Source: Paenibacillus sp. AN1007 (GTDB taxonomy: Bacteria > Bacillota > Bacilli > Paenibacillales > Paenibacillaceae). Taken from it: a stretch of 64,000 nucleotides of DNA. Shown one piece after another: positions 1-8,142 of this stretch. The stretch lies in the NCBI RefSeq assembly GCF_040702995.1, contig NZ_CP159992.1, positions 6,477,001 through 6,541,000 of the forward strand, read 5' to 3'. Within the stretch, counting starts at the first letter, position 1. Each line of letters begins with the position of its first letter. A model generated the notes under the pieces. It was not told where the DNA came from. It was given only the letters and a program-made list of their open reading frames with translations, and searched no databases. The position numbers and the translations under genes were made by a program.

Positions 1-395
1 TCTGCTCCAGTGGTGCGGGTGGACAATCGGTTAATACAACGAAATCGGCGGTACGGGTAACCCACGTTCCAACGGGCATTGTAGCTACGTGTCAGGATGG
101 AAAATCGCAGAACTCCAACAAGGAAAAAGCGCTGCAGGTGCTGCGTACACGTATCTTCGATATGAAACGCATGGAAGAAGAAGCGAAAATCTCCGTGGAG
201 CGCAAAAGCAAAGTGGGAACGGGAGACCGCAGTGAGCGGATTCGCACGTACAACTTCCCGCAAAGCCGTGTTACCGATCACCGTATCGGTCTGACGATGC
301 ACAAGCTGGATCAGATCATGAACGGGGAGATCGAAGATATTCTGTCTGCACTGACGATTGCACAGCAGACGGAAATGATGGAAAGAGGAGAATAA
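1..395 (+). CDS. prfA: Peptide chain release factor 1, C-terminal part
   Basis: RF1 recognises UAA and UAG codons in the ribosomal A site and triggers peptide release. The gene enters from the left edge in frame 3, so the first visible codon is at 3. The catalytic GGQ tripeptide is at 18-26, followed by SVNTTKSAVRVTHVPTG, the usual form in Firmicutes RF1. The conserved GDRSERIRTYNFPQ and VTDHRIGLT segments follow at about 225-295. The stop codon is at 393-395 and prmC begins 3 bases later, the usual prfA-prmC pair in which PrmC methylates the glutamine of this GGQ. The N-terminal codon-recognition domain is outside the window. Confidence 0.96.
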   Translation, partial: CSSGAGGQSVNTTKSAVRVTHVPTGIVATCQDGKSQNSNKEKALQVLRTRIFDMKRMEEEAKISVERKSKVGTGDRSERIRTYNFPQSRVTDHRIGLTMHKLDQIMNGEIEDILSALTIAQQTEMMERGE

Positions 396-398
396 TCT

Positions 399-1310
399 GT
401 GACGCGCGCTCAGTTTGTCATGACGCCGGAGCAGAGCTGCCGGGAAGCCTTTGTCGAGGCTTCCTCTTTTTTGGAGAAGTGCGGCGTGTACGAGCCGCAG
501 AACAATGCCCGGCTGCTGCTGGAGCATGTGCTGGGCGTCTATGGCGCACAGTACTACATGATGCAGCCGGAGCCGTTCCCCGGGGAGCTGCGCAGCCGCT
601 GGGAAGAAGCCGTTACGCGCAAGGCTGCGGGTGAGCCGGCGCAGTATATTATCGGCAGCCAGGAGTTTTACGGGCTGCCGTTCGAAGTCACGCCGGCCGT
701 GCTGATCCCGCGGCCGGAGACCGAGCTGCTGGTCGAGGCTGTGCTGCGCGAAGCCGACCGCGTGTGTGCTGGCGCCGGCCGTGCAGTGCACGCCGTCGAC
801 ATTGGTACGGGCAGCGGTGCCATCGCCGTGACGATGGCTTCGCTTCGCCCGCAGTGGCAGGTGTCCGCCGGGGATCTCTCGGCGGATGCGCTGCAGGTGG
901 CCGCGCGCAACGCGGCCGCGAACGGTGTACAGATCGACTTCCGTGAAGGCGATCTGCTGGCCCCGTTCGCCGGGGAGCGGTTGGACATTCTGGTGTCCAA
1001 CCCGCCCTATATCCCGGCAGGAGATATCGCCGGGCTGCAGCAGGAGGTGCGCGATCATGAGCCGCACCTCGCATTGGATGGCGGTCCGGACGGGCTTGCC
1101 CCGTACCGTATCATGCTGGAGCAGCTGCAGCTGCTGTCTGCGCCGCCGCAGATTGTCGGTTTTGAGCTGGGCATGGGCCAGGCTCGGGACGTGGCGGCGC
1201 TGCTGGAATCGGCGGGGCATTGGCCGGAAATTATCATTGTTCCTGACCTTGCCGGAATTGAGCGGCATGTCCTGGGTGTTCGACCTTCGGAACAGGTGAC
1301 AAAAATGTAA
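399..1310 (+). CDS. prmC: Release factor glutamine N5-methyltransferase PrmC
   Basis: Transfers a methyl group from S-adenosylmethionine to the glutamine of the GGQ loop of release factors. The 303-residue protein has an N-terminal helical domain, a Rossmann fold with the SAM loop DIGTGSGAIA near residue 133, and the substrate motif NPPY at residues 201-204 (VSNPPYIP). It starts with GTG at 399, preceded by AAAGAGGAG, and lies 3 bases after prfA, so the two are probably co-transcribed and may be translationally coupled. The gene is clearly richer in G+C, especially at third positions, than the ftsW-like genes that follow. Confidence 0.95.
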   Translation: MTRAQFVMTPEQSCREAFVEASSFLEKCGVYEPQNNARLLLEHVLGVYGAQYYMMQPEPFPGELRSRWEEAVTRKAAGEPAQYIIGSQEFYGLPFEVTPAVLIPRPETELLVEAVLREADRVCAGAGRAVHAVDIGTGSGAIAVTMASLRPQWQVSAGDLSADALQVAARNAAANGVQIDFREGDLLAPFAGERLDILVSNPPYIPAGDIAGLQQEVRDHEPHLALDGGPDGLAPYRIMLEQLQLLSAPPQIVGFELGMGQARDVAALLESAGHWPEIIIVPDLAGIERHVLGVRPSEQVTKM

Positions 1311-1395
1311 GGCGCGTAAGTTTTCTTTTTGCCGCGAAATCCTCTACAATGGGGTATGCCGAAGATTTTCTGAATGCTTGGGGGAACATAATTAC

Positions 1396-2625
1396 ATGCT
1401 GCACAAATTCAAAAAGATCGACTACTCCATCGTTTTTATTTTGTTGATCCTGATGGTCATCAGTATAATGGCCATTTACAGTACTACGACTGGTCGTCCG
1501 AAGGTCGAGGGATTCACCAAAAATATGATTGTATTTTATGTTTTGGGTTTTGCTGTTTTTTTCGGAATGTCCATGATCAACTATAAATTCATCGTCAAAA
1601 ATTATTTATATATCTATGGGCTTGGTCTGTTCCTGTTAGTTCTGGTTTTGTTTATCGGTAATGAGTACTACGGAGCCCAAGGCTGGCTTTCGATTGGCGG
1701 AGTCAGTCTGCAGCCTTCGGAGCTGTTCAAGCTATGTCTTATTGTCATGTTATCGACACTGCTCGCCAGAAAGAAGAACAGGCCTTTGTTTTTAGGGCGA
1801 GATGTCATTCCCATCAGTCTGTGTGTTCTGCCGCCCTTACTGCTTGTGCTGCTGCAAAATGACCTGGGTGCGGTACTCAGTTATATCTTTATCTGGATCG
1901 GTCTATTATGGATCGGCAATATCAAATTTTCACATGCATTGATTGGTTTTGTACTGGCGGTAAGCGCAATCGTTGCTGGCATACAGGCCTATATTCATTA
2001 TCATGATGAAATTACAGGTTTCCTCAAAGATATTAAACGTGCACACTGGGCAGAGCGGTTCGACCCTTGGCTCGTGCCTGAACTGACATCCAGAGATGTA
2101 TTATGGCAGACATACAATGCCAAACTTGCCATAGGTTCGGGTGGTGTTACCGGCAAAGGGTATATGGAAGGAACGACCATTCAATCCAATCGGGTACCCT
2201 TGGCTTACGCGGACTCGATTTTTGTACAGATCGGTGAAGAATTTGGTTTTGTTGGTGCTTCGGTACTGCTTTTATTGTATTTCATCCTGATTCATAGGCT
2301 GGTGTTGATCGCTTTGGAATGTAAGGACCGGGTAGGTGCCTATTTAATCGTAGGCATTATTGCGATGATTCTGTATCAGGTCTTTGTTAATATTGGTCCG
2401 TTTATAGGCCTCATGCCGCTGACCGGTATTACGCTTCCTTTTATCAGCTATGGGGGTACATCACTGCTGATCAACATGATCAGTATGGGCATTGCCATGA
2501 GCATCAAGGTGCACACCGAAGACAACGAAGATATTCTGGGATCAGCGGAACAGCCGAGCATTACGGAACTAGTGATGAAGCTGTTCAGACGCAAACCTGT
2601 GCAGCAGGAGCAGCCGGAACAGTAA
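1396..2625 (+). CDS. FtsW/RodA/SpoVE-family glycosyltransferase, paralogue 1
   Basis: A SEDS-family polytopic membrane protein. Members polymerise lipid II into glycan strands with a partner class B PBP. About ten hydrophobic segments are visible. The essential Asp of the large extracytoplasmic loop is D223 (ERFDPWL), and the family signature GITLPFISYGGTSLL lies near the C-terminus. I chose ATG 1396 because GGGGG at 1380-1384 serves it; a TTG at 1378 is the alternative and overlaps that site. A second, clearly related copy follows at 2932. Neither can be assigned to FtsW, RodA or SpoVE from sequence alone. The position between prmC and spoIIR may hint at a role linked to sporulation or envelope growth; that is inference. 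Confidence 0.9.
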   Translation: MLHKFKKIDYSIVFILLILMVISIMAIYSTTTGRPKVEGFTKNMIVFYVLGFAVFFGMSMINYKFIVKNYLYIYGLGLFLLVLVLFIGNEYYGAQGWLSIGGVSLQPSELFKLCLIVMLSTLLARKKNRPLFLGRDVIPISLCVLPPLLLVLLQNDLGAVLSYIFIWIGLLWIGNIKFSHALIGFVLAVSAIVAGIQAYIHYHDEITGFLKDIKRAHWAERFDPWLVPELTSRDVLWQTYNAKLAIGSGGVTGKGYMEGTTIQSNRVPLAYADSIFVQIGEEFGFVGASVLLLLYFILIHRLVLIALECKDRVGAYLIVGIIAMILYQVFVNIGPFIGLMPLTGITLPFISYGGTSLLINMISMGIAMSIKVHTEDNEDILGSAEQPSITELVMKLFRRKPVQQEQPEQ

Positions 2626-2707
2626 ACGTGGAGATTCCATTAATGTTTGCAGCGATTCTCTCATCAAAACTCGCAGTTACAAATGCAGCGTAAAACTTTT
2701 CATAAAA

Positions 2708-2762
2708 CCTTAGAACCGATCTTTCCAGCATGGACTGGATAGACCGGTTCCAAGGTTTTTTT
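2708..2762 (+). terminator. Intrinsic terminator after first SEDS gene
   Basis: Arms 2708-2721 and 2742-2755 pair over 14 positions with two mismatches. An inner CCAG/CTGG stem and a run of seven T follow. It ends the first SEDS transcript. The 306-base gap 2626-2931 otherwise holds only the candidate promoter for the second copy. Confidence 0.75.
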
Positions 2763-2841
2763 GTTTTTTCATAGGTAAGGCTGCGGCATGAGGAATGATG
2801 TCCCTGCTTCGTAAAGTGGAATTTGTCACATGATGATCGAG

Positions 2842-2871
2842 TTTCCATTCTCCCGACGAATTAGGTACAAT
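2842..2871 (+). promoter_or_regulatory. Candidate sigma-A promoter for second SEDS gene
   Basis: TTTCCA (2842) and TACAAT (2866) are separated by 18 bases, about 60 bases before the start codon. The -35 is weak. The first SEDS gene has a comparable TACAATGG near 1346 upstream of its start. Confidence 0.4.
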
Positions 2872-2931
2872 GGTAATAATGATCTATATTGGGAATATAC
2901 GATGTGAGATATAGGGGGATAATCAAACATC

Positions 2932-4239
2932 ATGTGGAGAATGGTGAAAAAGCTGGACGGCATCATACTTTTTGTACTGCTGTTATTAATGGTTATGAGT
3001 GTATTTGCGATCTACAGCGGTACACGTTTTGATCCCAATCTGGCAAGTCATCATGTGAAAACCATTTATTTCTATGCAGCGGGGTTTATCGCTGTCATTG
3101 GAATTGGATTAGTCAACTACAAGCTGTATGTGAGATACGCATTTCTTCTGTACGGCATCGGTATCATTTTTCTAATATTGGCTAATGTGCTTGGAAGTAA
3201 GGTTAACAACGCGAACGGCTGGCTGAAGATCAGCGAGAGCATTTCGTTTCAACCTGCCGAATTGTTTAAAATGATTCTCATTTTGTTCCTCGCCCATCTT
3301 ATTGTGAAGCGTAAACGAGGGGATCTGGGTTTTTGGAGAGACGTGGTGCCGATTGGATGTTGGACATTTATTCCGTTTGCCCTTGTTATGGCACAGAATG
3401 ACTTGGGTAATGCTCTGGGGTATGTGATCATTCTGGCTGCAGTATTATGGATCGGCAATATCAAGCTGAAACATGCATTAATCGGGCTGACGATTATAGG
3501 TGCATTCTTTATTGGGTTCATCAAAGCATATACGTTCTACCATGATGAGGTGTTCTCATTTCTGGAAAAAATCAAACGGGAGCATTGGGCTGAACGGATT
3601 GATCCGTGGCTTGTTCCCGAGAAAGCAACTGCCAAAGCGATGTGGCATACGAAAAATGCCGGGCTTGCCATCGGATCAGGCGGGATTATGGGTAAAGGGT
3701 TCCTGGAAGGTACCTCTGTCCAAAGCGGACGTGTACCTTATACGTACTCGGATTCGATCTTTGTAGTGATCGCAGAGGAATTTGGTTTTGTAGGAGCTTC
3801 CCTGCTAATTCTATTATATTTTATCCTCATCCATCGGATGGTGCTGATCGCACTGGAGTGCAAAGAACGGGCCGGACCCATTATCATCGTGGGCATTATC
3901 GGTATGCTGCTCTATCAGGTGTTTGAAAATATAGGAGCATTTCTTGGGCTTATGCCGCTGACGGGCATCACGCTGCCATTTATCAGTTATGGCGGAACGT
4001 CTTTGCTGATCAACATGGCCTGTATCGGGCTGGTGATGAGCATTAAACTGTACGGGGACGAGGATGAAGATGAACTGCTCCCAGAGGAGCAGCCTCCGTC
4101 CTTCATGCAGCGAATCTGGGACTTGATCAAGAAGAGAAAAGAGAAAAGAGAACAGCATCATGCAGCTGTATTTACGTTGGAGGAAGTGACTTATCCTGTT
4201 CCCCAAGGAAATGAATCCAAGAGGTTGACAGGCCTGTGA
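2932..4239 (+). CDS. FtsW/RodA/SpoVE-family glycosyltransferase, paralogue 2
   Basis: A second SEDS-family lipid II polymerase, 435 residues, arising from tandem duplication with the gene at 1396. The stretch from SDSIFV to the C-terminal ITLPFISYGGTSLLIN is almost the same in both. The conserved loop Asp is D224 (ERIDPWL). Both copies carry the same loop between this Asp and the GSGG-GKG motif, including LVPE, which looks longer than in FtsW. The N-terminal halves and cytoplasmic tails differ, so partner choice may differ. The start is ATG 2932 with GGGGG at 2914; ATG 2941 is possible. The C-terminal tail is rich in Lys, Arg and Glu. Confidence 0.9.
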   Translation: MWRMVKKLDGIILFVLLLLMVMSVFAIYSGTRFDPNLASHHVKTIYFYAAGFIAVIGIGLVNYKLYVRYAFLLYGIGIIFLILANVLGSKVNNANGWLKISESISFQPAELFKMILILFLAHLIVKRKRGDLGFWRDVVPIGCWTFIPFALVMAQNDLGNALGYVIILAAVLWIGNIKLKHALIGLTIIGAFFIGFIKAYTFYHDEVFSFLEKIKREHWAERIDPWLVPEKATAKAMWHTKNAGLAIGSGGIMGKGFLEGTSVQSGRVPYTYSDSIFVVIAEEFGFVGASLLILLYFILIHRMVLIALECKERAGPIIIVGIIGMLLYQVFENIGAFLGLMPLTGITLPFISYGGTSLLINMACIGLVMSIKLYGDEDEDELLPEEQPPSFMQRIWDLIKKRKEKREQHHAAVFTLEEVTYPVPQGNESKRLTGL

Positions 4240-4264
4240 GCAGGCCAGGGTCAGCCTCTTTTTT
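4219..4264 (+). terminator. Intrinsic terminator overlapping a stop codon
   Basis: Outer AGAGG/CCTCT plus TGAC/GTCA, inner GGCCTG/CAGGCC, then six T. The TGA stop of the second SEDS gene (4237-4239) lies in the loop, so the last codons form the 5' arm. Confidence 0.85.
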
Positions 4265-4421
4265 ATGAATTTATTTGATCAAATAAGGATAAGGATATCA
4301 TGGTCTGAAAGCGATAGGAGAGAGAGCATAAGATCAAGGCCATGGCAAACACATCGACGATGCAGCGCTTCGGTTATCGTTGTTTCTATGAGACATTTTA
4401 ATAGATTTGTGAATATACTAG

Positions 4422-4450
4422 GTTTACTTCCCGCTCATCCGGGCATACTG
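4422..4450 (+). promoter_or_regulatory. Candidate sigma-F promoter of spoIIR
   Basis: GTTTA at 4422-4426, a 14-base spacer, then GGGCATACTG at 4441-4450. This fits the forespore sigma-F pattern (GYWTA, then GGNNANAMTR). spoIIR is a known sigma-F target in B. subtilis. The predicted start is near 4457, about 45 bases before the ATG. The candidate before spoIIQ has the same spacing. Confidence 0.6.
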
Positions 4451-4502
4451 ATAGACATGAGAGAGTTGGGCGCTGGATACCGAGCCGAGGGGGAAGAACG
4501 GG

Positions 4503-5162
4503 ATGAGCAGACGAATCGTGAAGCAAATTGGACTTATTATTGTATGTCTTATGATGATCATTATGATGTGGGAAGGTCAGAAAACGGATGCGGCTGTTGC
4601 AGCGACGGCGATACCGGAGCAGTCGATTCGATTGCGGATACTGGCAAATTCCGATGGGGCAGGAGATCAGCTTGTCAAACGTGAGATACGGGATGCGGTG
4701 GTTGCACAGATGGGCGAGTGGGTCGGAACCTTGGAAAATCCGCAAAGTCTGGAGCAGGCACGCCATGTGATTCGGGAGCATCTGTCCGAGATTGAGAATC
4801 GGGTAGGTGAAGAGTTAACGAAACGTGGACTGACCTATGATTATCAAGTAGAGCTCGGCACGGTTCCTTTTCCTACTAAGCTGTATGGCGGCACGGTATA
4901 CCCTGCAGGTGATTATGAAGCGGTACGGATCACGCTGGGTGAAGGCAAAGGGCAGAACTGGTGGTGTGTATTGTTCCCGCCATTGTGTTTTATCGATGCG
5001 AGTACAGGGGATGCACTGGCTAAACCAGCTGCAGTCTCTGCGGCAGGAGCAGACTCGGTAGAGGTGAAGGCATCCATGCAGGGAGAGACGCCTGAAGCAA
5101 GATTCTTTCTATGGGATATAGCTGTGAAACTGTGGGATTGGGTAACAGGATTATTCTCCTAA
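4503..5162 (+). CDS. spoIIR: Stage II sporulation protein R
   Basis: SpoIIR is made in the forespore, exported, and triggers SpoIIGA to process pro-sigma-E in the mother cell. The 219-residue product has an N-terminal hydrophobic segment (IGLIIVCLMMIIMMW) that fits a signal sequence or anchor. The family core follows: IRLRILANSDGAGDQLVKRE, then GTVPFPTKLYGG, YPAGDYEAVRI, and the W-W-C-V-L-F-P-P-L-C-F block. ATG 4503 is preceded by a G-rich Shine-Dalgarno stretch (GAGGGGGAAG at 4487-4496). The gene has its own sigma-F-like promoter and a terminator, so it is likely monocistronic. Confidence 0.95.
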   Translation: MSRRIVKQIGLIIVCLMMIIMMWEGQKTDAAVAATAIPEQSIRLRILANSDGAGDQLVKREIRDAVVAQMGEWVGTLENPQSLEQARHVIREHLSEIENRVGEELTKRGLTYDYQVELGTVPFPTKLYGGTVYPAGDYEAVRITLGEGKGQNWWCVLFPPLCFIDASTGDALAKPAAVSAAGADSVEVKASMQGETPEARFFLWDIAVKLWDWVTGLFS

Positions 5163-5216
5163 CAACGTGATTTCGATATGAAGTATTTGGATGGAAATAG
5201 GATATAAATCATGAGA

Positions 5217-5254
5217 GAGGCCTCTGCTGCGGGTGTGCAGAGAGCTTCTTTTTT
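5217..5254 (+). terminator. Intrinsic terminator after spoIIR
   Basis: GAGGC-CTCTGC pairs with GCAGAGAGCTTC through a one-base bulge and one wobble pair, followed by six T. Confidence 0.75.
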
Positions 5255-5374
5255 AGGAACGAGGCTGTGAAGGGGAGCGTACTTATGGCTCGATCAAACC
5301 TGAAACGTGACAGATATGCTATACTAATATGTACTGAAATTGAACCTACTTGAAGTTTAGGGATGATGATATAT

Positions 5375-6610
5375 ATGAACAGAGAGCATGAATCTATGCA
5401 GCATCACTCGTTAGAGGATAAGTTGGTCAACGAGGCGGCAGGTACAGCCCAGGGTGGACATAACACAGCCTTTTGGGATGTCAGAGCGCTGCTGCAGGAA
5501 CAAAGTGAAGCAGAAGATATGCAGGAGATTTCCCTGTATTCCAGTGTGAAAAAGGGGAGCGCCGCCCGTGAAGCGGCGCTTGCTGACCTGCAGGCAGCGG
5601 CAGCCTGCCTGGGTCAAGGAGAAACCGTGGCCTTCCCGACCGAGACGGTCTACGGTCTCGGCGCAGATGCGCGGAGCACAGAAGCGGTGGAAGCGGTATT
5701 TGCCGCCAAGGGTCGGCCTTCCGACAACCCGCTGATTGTGCATATCGCGCATCGTGACCAGCTGCAGGAACTGGTCACTGAGGTTAACGAGACAGCGGAA
5801 GCATTGATCACGGCCTTCTGGCCGGGTCCACTTACGCTGGTGCTGCCGGTTAGGCCAGGGGCGGTGTCCCCGCGCGTCACCGCCGGGCTGGATACGGTGG
5901 CCGTGCGCATGCCCGACCACCCGGTGGCTTTGCCGCTCATCGCAGCGGCAGCATGCCCTGTGGCTGCGCCAAGCGCCAACCGTTCCGGGCGGCCCAGCCC
6001 GACCCTCGCCGCACATGTGCGGGAGGATCTGGACGGCCGCATCGGCGGCATTGTGGACGGCGGCCCCACCGGGGTGGGCGTCGAGTCCACTGTGGTGCAG
6101 GCCGGTGACGACGGTACCGTCACCATCCTGCGCCCGGGCGGCATCACGGCGGAGCAACTGTCCGCCGTGGCCGCCCGTGTCGCCACGGACCCGGCGCTTC
6201 TCGCCGAGGGGGCCGGTGGCGACAGCACCAGCCCGGCGCCGCGCTCGCCGGGCATGAAGTACACGCACTACGCACCCGCAGGAGCGCTGTGCGTGGTTGA
6301 GGGGCCGCCCGAAGCGGTGGCGGCCTGGACCCGCGCCGCTCTCGCAGAGGCGGCGCAGCGCGGAGAGCGCACCGCGGTGCTGGCGTTCGCCGAGCACGCG
6401 GAGCAGTACCGCGCCGATGCCGTATTCTCGCTGGGCGACGCCAGCGAGCTGCAGGAAGCTGCGCGCAGGCTGTACGCCGCGCTGCGCAGCTGCGATGAGC
6501 AGGGAGCCACATATATTGTGGCGGAAGCCTGCTCGCGCGAAGGGCTGGGAGCAGCCGTCATGAATCGGCTGCTCAAGGCGGCAGGCAACCAACTCATCCA
6601 AGTTGGCTGA
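5375..6610 (+). CDS. ywlC: L-threonylcarbamoyladenylate synthase (Sua5/YwlC)
   Basis: Makes threonylcarbamoyl-AMP from threonine, bicarbonate and ATP for t6A37 of ANN-decoding tRNAs. The YrdC domain starts near residue 70 with ETVAFPTETVYGLGADA, followed by KGRPSDNPLIVH, FWPGPLTLVL and SANRSGRPSPT. A C-terminal Sua5 domain follows the SPGMKYTHYAP linker. At 411 residues it is longer than usual because of a roughly 65-residue N-terminal extension without recognisable motifs. I prefer ATG 5375; ATG 5363 overlaps the AGGG. From about 5560 to the end the DNA is much more G+C-rich than its flanks. The order spoIIR-ywlC-mntP-ywlE matches B. subtilis. Confidence 0.93.
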   Translation: MNREHESMQHHSLEDKLVNEAAGTAQGGHNTAFWDVRALLQEQSEAEDMQEISLYSSVKKGSAAREAALADLQAAAACLGQGETVAFPTETVYGLGADARSTEAVEAVFAAKGRPSDNPLIVHIAHRDQLQELVTEVNETAEALITAFWPGPLTLVLPVRPGAVSPRVTAGLDTVAVRMPDHPVALPLIAAAACPVAAPSANRSGRPSPTLAAHVREDLDGRIGGIVDGGPTGVGVESTVVQAGDDGTVTILRPGGITAEQLSAVAARVATDPALLAEGAGGDSTSPAPRSPGMKYTHYAPAGALCVVEGPPEAVAAWTRAALAEAAQRGERTAVLAFAEHAEQYRADAVFSLGDASELQEAARRLYAALRSCDEQGATYIVAEACSREGLGAAVMNRLLKAAGNQLIQVG

Positions 6611-6794
6611 CCTGCCCACCTGAACGCTCCTGACCACCGGATCAGGAGACCCGACGCTCCGCAGACAGACGCCGCGTTTAACGTGACAACCGATTGCTTT
6701 TTCATACAGCGAGCAAGCCTTGACCTGCCTTTTCTCATCGGAATGCTGCATCAACACTTCTTCCTTCCAGTTTCCCCGCATCCGTCATGTTTGA

Positions 6795-6823
6795 GTTCTT
6801 GTCCGCATATCGTGTACAAGAAC
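6795..6823. repeat. Inverted repeat upstream of mntP
   Basis: GTTCTTGT and ACAAGAAC form a perfect 8-bp inverted repeat with a 13-base loop, 26 bases before the mntP start. It has no T-run, so it is more like an operator or leader hairpin than a terminator. I do not see the yybP-ykoY manganese riboswitch here. A second hairpin without T-run (CTCCTGA/TCAGGAG, 6627-6648) follows ywlC. Confidence 0.45.
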
Positions 6824-6848
6824 CTTTATGCGACTTGGGGGAATGAGG

Positions 6849-7409
6849 ATGTGGGATGTGTCTGCTCATGTGGGGCAGTTGGTAACCATTCTGATTATGG
6901 CCGTTGCGCTTGGGCTGGATGCGTTCTCGCTCGGTATCGGAATTGGCATGAAGGGCATACGGCTGCGGGACGTGTTGAAGATCAGTACGGTCACGGCGCT
7001 GTTCCATATCATCATGCCGCTTGCGGGCATGTATATGGGCAAGTATATGAGCTCCTTGCTGGGTGATATTACGAATTATGCGGCAGGCGGCCTGCTTGTG
7101 CTGCTGGGCGGTCATATGATTTTGAATGCGTTTCGCGAAGGGGAAACCAAGCTGGTGGATCACCGCTCTTTACTGGGTATTATTTTATTTTCACTCAGTG
7201 TCAGCGTAGATTCATTCTCCGTTGGCGTATCGCTGGGCATGTTCAGCAGCGATCTTGTTCTGACGATTCTGGCCTTCGGTTTCTGCGGCGGGTTGATGTC
7301 CATCTTGGGGCTGCTGCTGGGACGCCGGGTAAGTCAGAATCTGGGGGATTACGGTGAGGCAGTAGGCGGAGCCATCTTGCTTGCCTTTGGACTTTTGTTT
7401 ATATTTTAA
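6849..7409 (+). CDS. mntP: Putative manganese efflux pump MntP
   Basis: MntP proteins export Mn2+ across the cytoplasmic membrane. The 186-residue protein has six hydrophobic segments in two homologous halves. Each half holds the conserved Asp pair region: ALGLDAFSLGIGIGMKG in the first and SVSVDSFSVGVSLGM in the second. I chose ATG 6849 because GGGGGA at about 6837-6842 is 6-7 bases upstream; in-frame ATGs at 6843 and 6828 would overlap or precede that site. It corresponds to B. subtilis ywlD, between ywlC and ywlE. Confidence 0.88.
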   Translation: MWDVSAHVGQLVTILIMAVALGLDAFSLGIGIGMKGIRLRDVLKISTVTALFHIIMPLAGMYMGKYMSSLLGDITNYAAGGLLVLLGGHMILNAFREGETKLVDHRSLLGIILFSLSVSVDSFSVGVSLGMFSSDLVLTILAFGFCGGLMSILGLLLGRRVSQNLGDYGEAVGGAILLAFGLLFIF

Positions 7410-7472
7410 AATAAAACGTGCGAACGATACGATAGGCATATCACATCTTGATCTAATGGGGAGGCTAACACA

Positions 7473-8045
7473 ATGAAACATATTTTATTTGTATGTACAG
7501 GCAATACGTGCCGCAGCCCCATGGCAGAAGGGCTTTTGCGAAAACTGGCATCCGAGCGCGGCATTGAGGTGCATGTTCGTTCTGCGGGTGTAGCCGCAGC
7601 GTCGGGAATGCCGATCTCGCGTCATGCCGAAGCGGTGTTGAAGGATCATAGTGCGGAGGGACCGTCCCATTCCACACAGCTCAGCGCAGAGCTGGTCGAT
7701 TGGGCCGATCTGATTCTGACATTAACCCGGAGTCATAAGCAGCATGTGATGCAGGTGTTTCCGGATTCCATTCAGAAGACCTATACGTTGAAAGAGTATG
7801 TGGAGAATGATGAGCAGGTGCTGCAGGACCTGCAGGAATTGGACAGCCTGTACGCGACACTGGAGATGAAGCGTGCACTGGGGCAGGAGATTTTGGCATC
7901 CGAGCGGGAGCGCGCCATTGAGATCCGCCAACGTATACCGAGCTTTGATATCTCGGACCCGTTTGGCGGGAGTCGGGATGATTACAATATCGCTGCAGCA
8001 GAGATACGGACAGCTTTATCGCGGCTTCTGGATAAGCTTGAGTAA
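7473..8045 (+). CDS. ywlE: Protein-arginine-phosphatase YwlE
   Basis: Low-molecular-weight phosphatase fold. The P-loop is CTGNTCRS, with nucleophile C8, T12 and R14, and the general-acid motif DPFGGS is near residue 160. YwlE of B. subtilis removes phosphate from arginines marked by McsB, and a Thr in the P-loop at this position (Ile in tyrosine-specific relatives) is the known determinant of phospho-arginine preference. This supports the assignment over a plain tyrosine phosphatase. The protein has 190 residues, longer than the roughly 150 usual, with extra sequence around residues 105-150. AATGGGGAGG precedes the ATG. Confidence 0.9.
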   Translation: MKHILFVCTGNTCRSPMAEGLLRKLASERGIEVHVRSAGVAAASGMPISRHAEAVLKDHSAEGPSHSTQLSAELVDWADLILTLTRSHKQHVMQVFPDSIQKTYTLKEYVENDEQVLQDLQELDSLYATLEMKRALGQEILASERERAIEIRQRIPSFDISDPFGGSRDDYNIAAAEIRTALSRLLDKLE

Positions 8046-8100
8046 ATTTCGGCAAAGATAGACAAGATATAGAAACAGAACATCAGATGTAAATTAACCG

Positions 8101-8129
8101 TTGATTTTAGAGTAGGGTTGATTTATGAT
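8101..8129 (+). promoter_or_regulatory. Sigma-A promoter of the ZTP riboswitch-ywlG-glyA unit
   Basis: TTGATT (8101-8106), a 17-base spacer and TATGAT (8124-8129). The predicted start is near 8136, a few bases before the riboswitch. A second TATAAT at 8281-8286, downstream of the terminator, has only a weak -35 and may give riboswitch-independent transcription. Confidence 0.7.
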
Positions 8130-8142
8130 GAAGGGGAAAACA

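Noticed and set aside
4265..4684. 139-codon frame overlapping spoIIR
   Set aside because: It overlaps well-supported spoIIR in another frame and crosses the sigma-F-like promoter; no motif.
5411..6781. 456-codon reading frame on the minus strand opposite ywlC
   Set aside because: It arises from the high G+C of ywlC; the + strand protein has full Sua5 motifs, while the reverse product has no recognisable domain.
6611..6848. yybP-ykoY manganese riboswitch before mntP
   Set aside because: No match to its conserved loops; only simple inverted repeats are seen.
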